From Alteromonadales bacterium alter-6D02 (GTDB lineage: Bacteria > Pseudomonadota > Gammaproteobacteria > Enterobacterales > Psychrobiaceae): a stretch of 64,000 nt of DNA. Both the position numbers and the translations under genes were made by a program. The DNA is taken from positions 1-64,000 of the forward strand of contig PIZK01000036.1 in NCBI GenBank assembly GCA_002835545.1, written 5' to 3'. This document shows, one piece after another, positions 62,267 through 64,000 of this stretch (the stretch's first letter is position 1; each line of letters starts with the position of its first letter). The notes under the pieces are model-generated. The model was given only the letters and a program-made list of their open reading frames with translations. It did not search any database and was not told the origin of the DNA.

Positions 62267-63550
62267 ATGGTGAAGTTAGATGCTGAACAACAGCACATTG
62301 CCGTTATCGGCGCAGGTGTTATCGGGTTAACTACGGCTTTGCTGTTACAAAAGGAAGGATATTGCGTCACCTTGTTTGATGGACAAGGTATCGCTCAGGG
62401 GGCTTCATCTGGTAATGCAGGCCATTTTGCGACAGAGCAGGTCTTTCCATTATCTGATCCTGCATTGTTGTCTCAGTTACCTAGAATGTTACTTGACCCG
62501 CTTGGACCGTTTAAGATCCAGCCTAACTACTTGTGCAAAGCAGTTCCTTGGTTCTTGAGGTTTATGTTAGAAATGACACAACGTAACCGTCAGAATAACA
62601 GTGAAGCAATAATGGCGCTCAATAGCCACGCGATAGCAAGCTGGCAGCGCTTGATAAGTGACATTGAAACGGATAGCGGACTTACTATGCAAGGTTCAAT
62701 GGTAACGTATGAAAATACATCCCAAGAATCAATTTTAAAAACGATGGCATTGTACAAGACAAAAGGTGTTGATGTTGAATACTTAGATAGTGAAGCAGTT
62801 CGACAGATAGAACCTTTATTAAACAGCAATATTAAGGGGGCATTGTTATTTAACAGTGTTGCTCATACGGTTAACCCGGGAAAGTTATGTCAAGATATAG
62901 CGGAATACTTCTTGAACCAAGGTGGAACGTTCATTAAAGAAAATATTACCTGTGTTACTCAAGATAATAGACCAGTAATTCATACGACAGTAAAGCCTTA
63001 TCAAGTCGATAAAGTGGTACTTTGTGTAGGAGCACATAGTAAAAAGTTGGTGGCCGACTTAGGGTATAAGGTACCACTTGAAACCGAGCGGGGATATCAC
63101 TTAATGCTGCCGATTCAAGTAGGTATCAAACGACCCGTTGCCTCTGATGATAGGAAGTTTATTATGACTCCGATGAGAGAAGGCTTACGTCTCGCGGGGA
63201 CCGTAGAATTTGGTGGTTTAGAGAATTTACCTGATTATAGACGTAGTGAAATTCTATTGACGCATGCTAAAGCAATGTTTGTTGATATACCTGAGTTAGC
63301 TCAATTAAGCTTAGCGCAATTATCACCGCAGGCACGTTGGATGGGGTTGCGGCCATCGCTTCCTGACTCTGTACCTATTATTGATAAAAGTCCTTTGAAC
63401 GAAAATATTTTGTTTAACTTCGGTCATCAACATTTAGGGTTAACGTGGGCTGCGATTAGTGCTGAACTAATCGTTCAATTAGTAAGCAATGATACTGGTT
63501 TAATAGATATGACGCCATATAGAGTCGATCGATTTAAACTTTGCTTATGA
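62267..63550 (+). CDS. FAD-dependent D-amino acid dehydrogenase (cis-4-hydroxy-D-proline oxidase)
   Basis: A 427-residue DadA-like flavoprotein: HIAVIGAGVIGLTTALLLQKEGY with the GxGxxG Rossmann motif, then QGASSGNAGHF, and a C-terminal GHQHLGLTWAAISAELI loop. In this setting it should oxidise cis-4-hydroxy-D-proline to the pyrroline, passing electrons to the respiratory chain. It is divergent from the rest of the pathway across the putative operator. Single-subunit, unlike the heteromeric LhpBEF type. Confidence 0.9.
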   Translation: MVKLDAEQQHIAVIGAGVIGLTTALLLQKEGYCVTLFDGQGIAQGASSGNAGHFATEQVFPLSDPALLSQLPRMLLDPLGPFKIQPNYLCKAVPWFLRFMLEMTQRNRQNNSEAIMALNSHAIASWQRLISDIETDSGLTMQGSMVTYENTSQESILKTMALYKTKGVDVEYLDSEAVRQIEPLLNSNIKGALLFNSVAHTVNPGKLCQDIAEYFLNQGGTFIKENITCVTQDNRPVIHTTVKPYQVDKVVLCVGAHSKKLVADLGYKVPLETERGYHLMLPIQVGIKRPVASDDRKFIMTPMREGLRLAGTVEFGGLENLPDYRRSEILLTHAKAMFVDIPELAQLSLAQLSPQARWMGLRPSLPDSVPIIDKSPLNENILFNFGHQHLGLTWAAISAELIVQLVSNDTGLIDMTPYRVDRFKLCL

Positions 63551-63691
63551 GAAAGCTGACATTTTCAATGTTCGCAAGGCAAGTTCTGTGATTATCTGCA
63601 TAAGGGTTGCTTTAACAATGCGATATTTGTGGCCTAATATTTTTATGAAGGTAAAATAGCGGCAAACATCTAGCGCGGTATATACATAATT

Positions 63692-64000
63692 ATGACTCAA
63701 TCATTTTCTTACTCTACATCTTTTGTTCTTGATAAGGCACATTTTCTCGAATGCTTTGAAGAGTCTGTTATTTCACAGGGTGCTAAGGATTATATCAAAG
63801 CGGCAATCATTGGCTTTGTTGGTCTATTATTACTTTTTGTTGTAGGGACCAATCATTATGCGGCATTTTTCGTCGTAGTGTTGTCAGCGGTAGAAGCTTT
63901 GAGTGTTTATTATAAAAAAACATGGTGGTTATGGCGGCAAATGCTGAGTAAAGCATATAATCATACTGTAGAAGTGATTGTCGATGAGCAGGGAGTTACA
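63692..64000 (+). CDS. YcxB-type membrane protein, 5' part (runs off the window)
   Basis: An open frame from ATG 63692 to the window edge, 103 codons. It reads MTQSFSYSTSFVLDKAHFLECFEES, then two membrane segments (about 37-52 and 56-72), KKTWWLWRQML and VEVIVDEQGVT. The layout matches YcxB-like family proteins of Shewanella and relatives. Function unknown. The 3' end is outside the window. Confidence 0.7.
   Translation, partial: MTQSFSYSTSFVLDKAHFLECFEESVISQGAKDYIKAAIIGFVGLLLLFVVGTNHYAAFFVVVLSAVEALSVYYKKTWWLWRQMLSKAYNHTVEVIVDEQGVT

Overview
The window is a stretch of chromosome from an AT-rich marine-type gammaproteobacterium of the order Alteromonadales. The best fit is the Shewanella, Psychrobium or Colwellia neighbourhood. 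This rests on the rimP-nusA-infB-rbfA-truB-rpsO-pnp-nlpI block, the pyrG-eno pair, fldA-ybfE-DUF2788-ybfF, seqA and Fur, and bioA divergent from bioBFCD. The exact genus cannot be fixed from the sequence alone.

Positions 1-5700 are the accessory part. They hold the start of an IS3-type transposase, a two-gene operon (an intact endonuclease/exonuclease/phosphatase-fold enzyme plus a small unknown protein), a truncated copy of a lipoprotein gene, a REP-associated type transposase with short GTGACTGTCC repeats and hairpins around it, and a HigBA toxin-antitoxin pair whose toxin seems to have lost its normal start codon. The full-length metallo-beta-lactamase-fold lipoprotein, parent of the truncated copy, closes the region.

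Positions 5700-13700 carry a stress or detoxification group (glutathionyl-hydroquinone reductase, pirin, DoxX, divergent LysR regulator), a lipoprotein related to pyroglutamyl peptidase with Ser in place of the catalytic Cys, and a secreted LruC/GEVED-domain protein with a small lipoprotein. Positions 13900-24900 are the translation and RNA-decay superoperon, preceded by a structured attenuator leader of the rimP type, and ending with NlpI and a LysE-type exporter. Positions 24900-31500 hold a VAO-family flavoprotein, a periplasmic cyclophilin, a one-domain MazG, CTP synthase and enolase.

Positions 31500-45000 mix house-keeping genes (queC, queE, tRNA-Tyr, dGTPase, alaA, fldA, ybfE, ybfF) with less known ones. 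These include a response regulator with Glu at the phosphorylation site and a 115-bp tandem repeat. Positions 45000-53300 hold maeA, seqA, fur and the complete biotin set bioA/bioBFCD, with a probable BirA operator between the divergent transcripts.

Positions 53300-64000 hold a cNMP/CBS/DUF294 protein with a DnaQ-type exonuclease, a lipocalin-like lipoprotein, a LuxI-like or GNAT acyltransferase with a structured leader, and a complete trans-4-hydroxy-L-proline degradation cluster: epimerase, D-amino acid dehydrogenase, DapA-like deaminase, ketoglutarate semialdehyde dehydrogenase and GntR regulator. A perfect ATTGTATACAAT palindrome sits in its divergent promoter region. The window ends inside a YcxB-type membrane protein gene. 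No CRISPR array, prophage or rRNA operon was seen.
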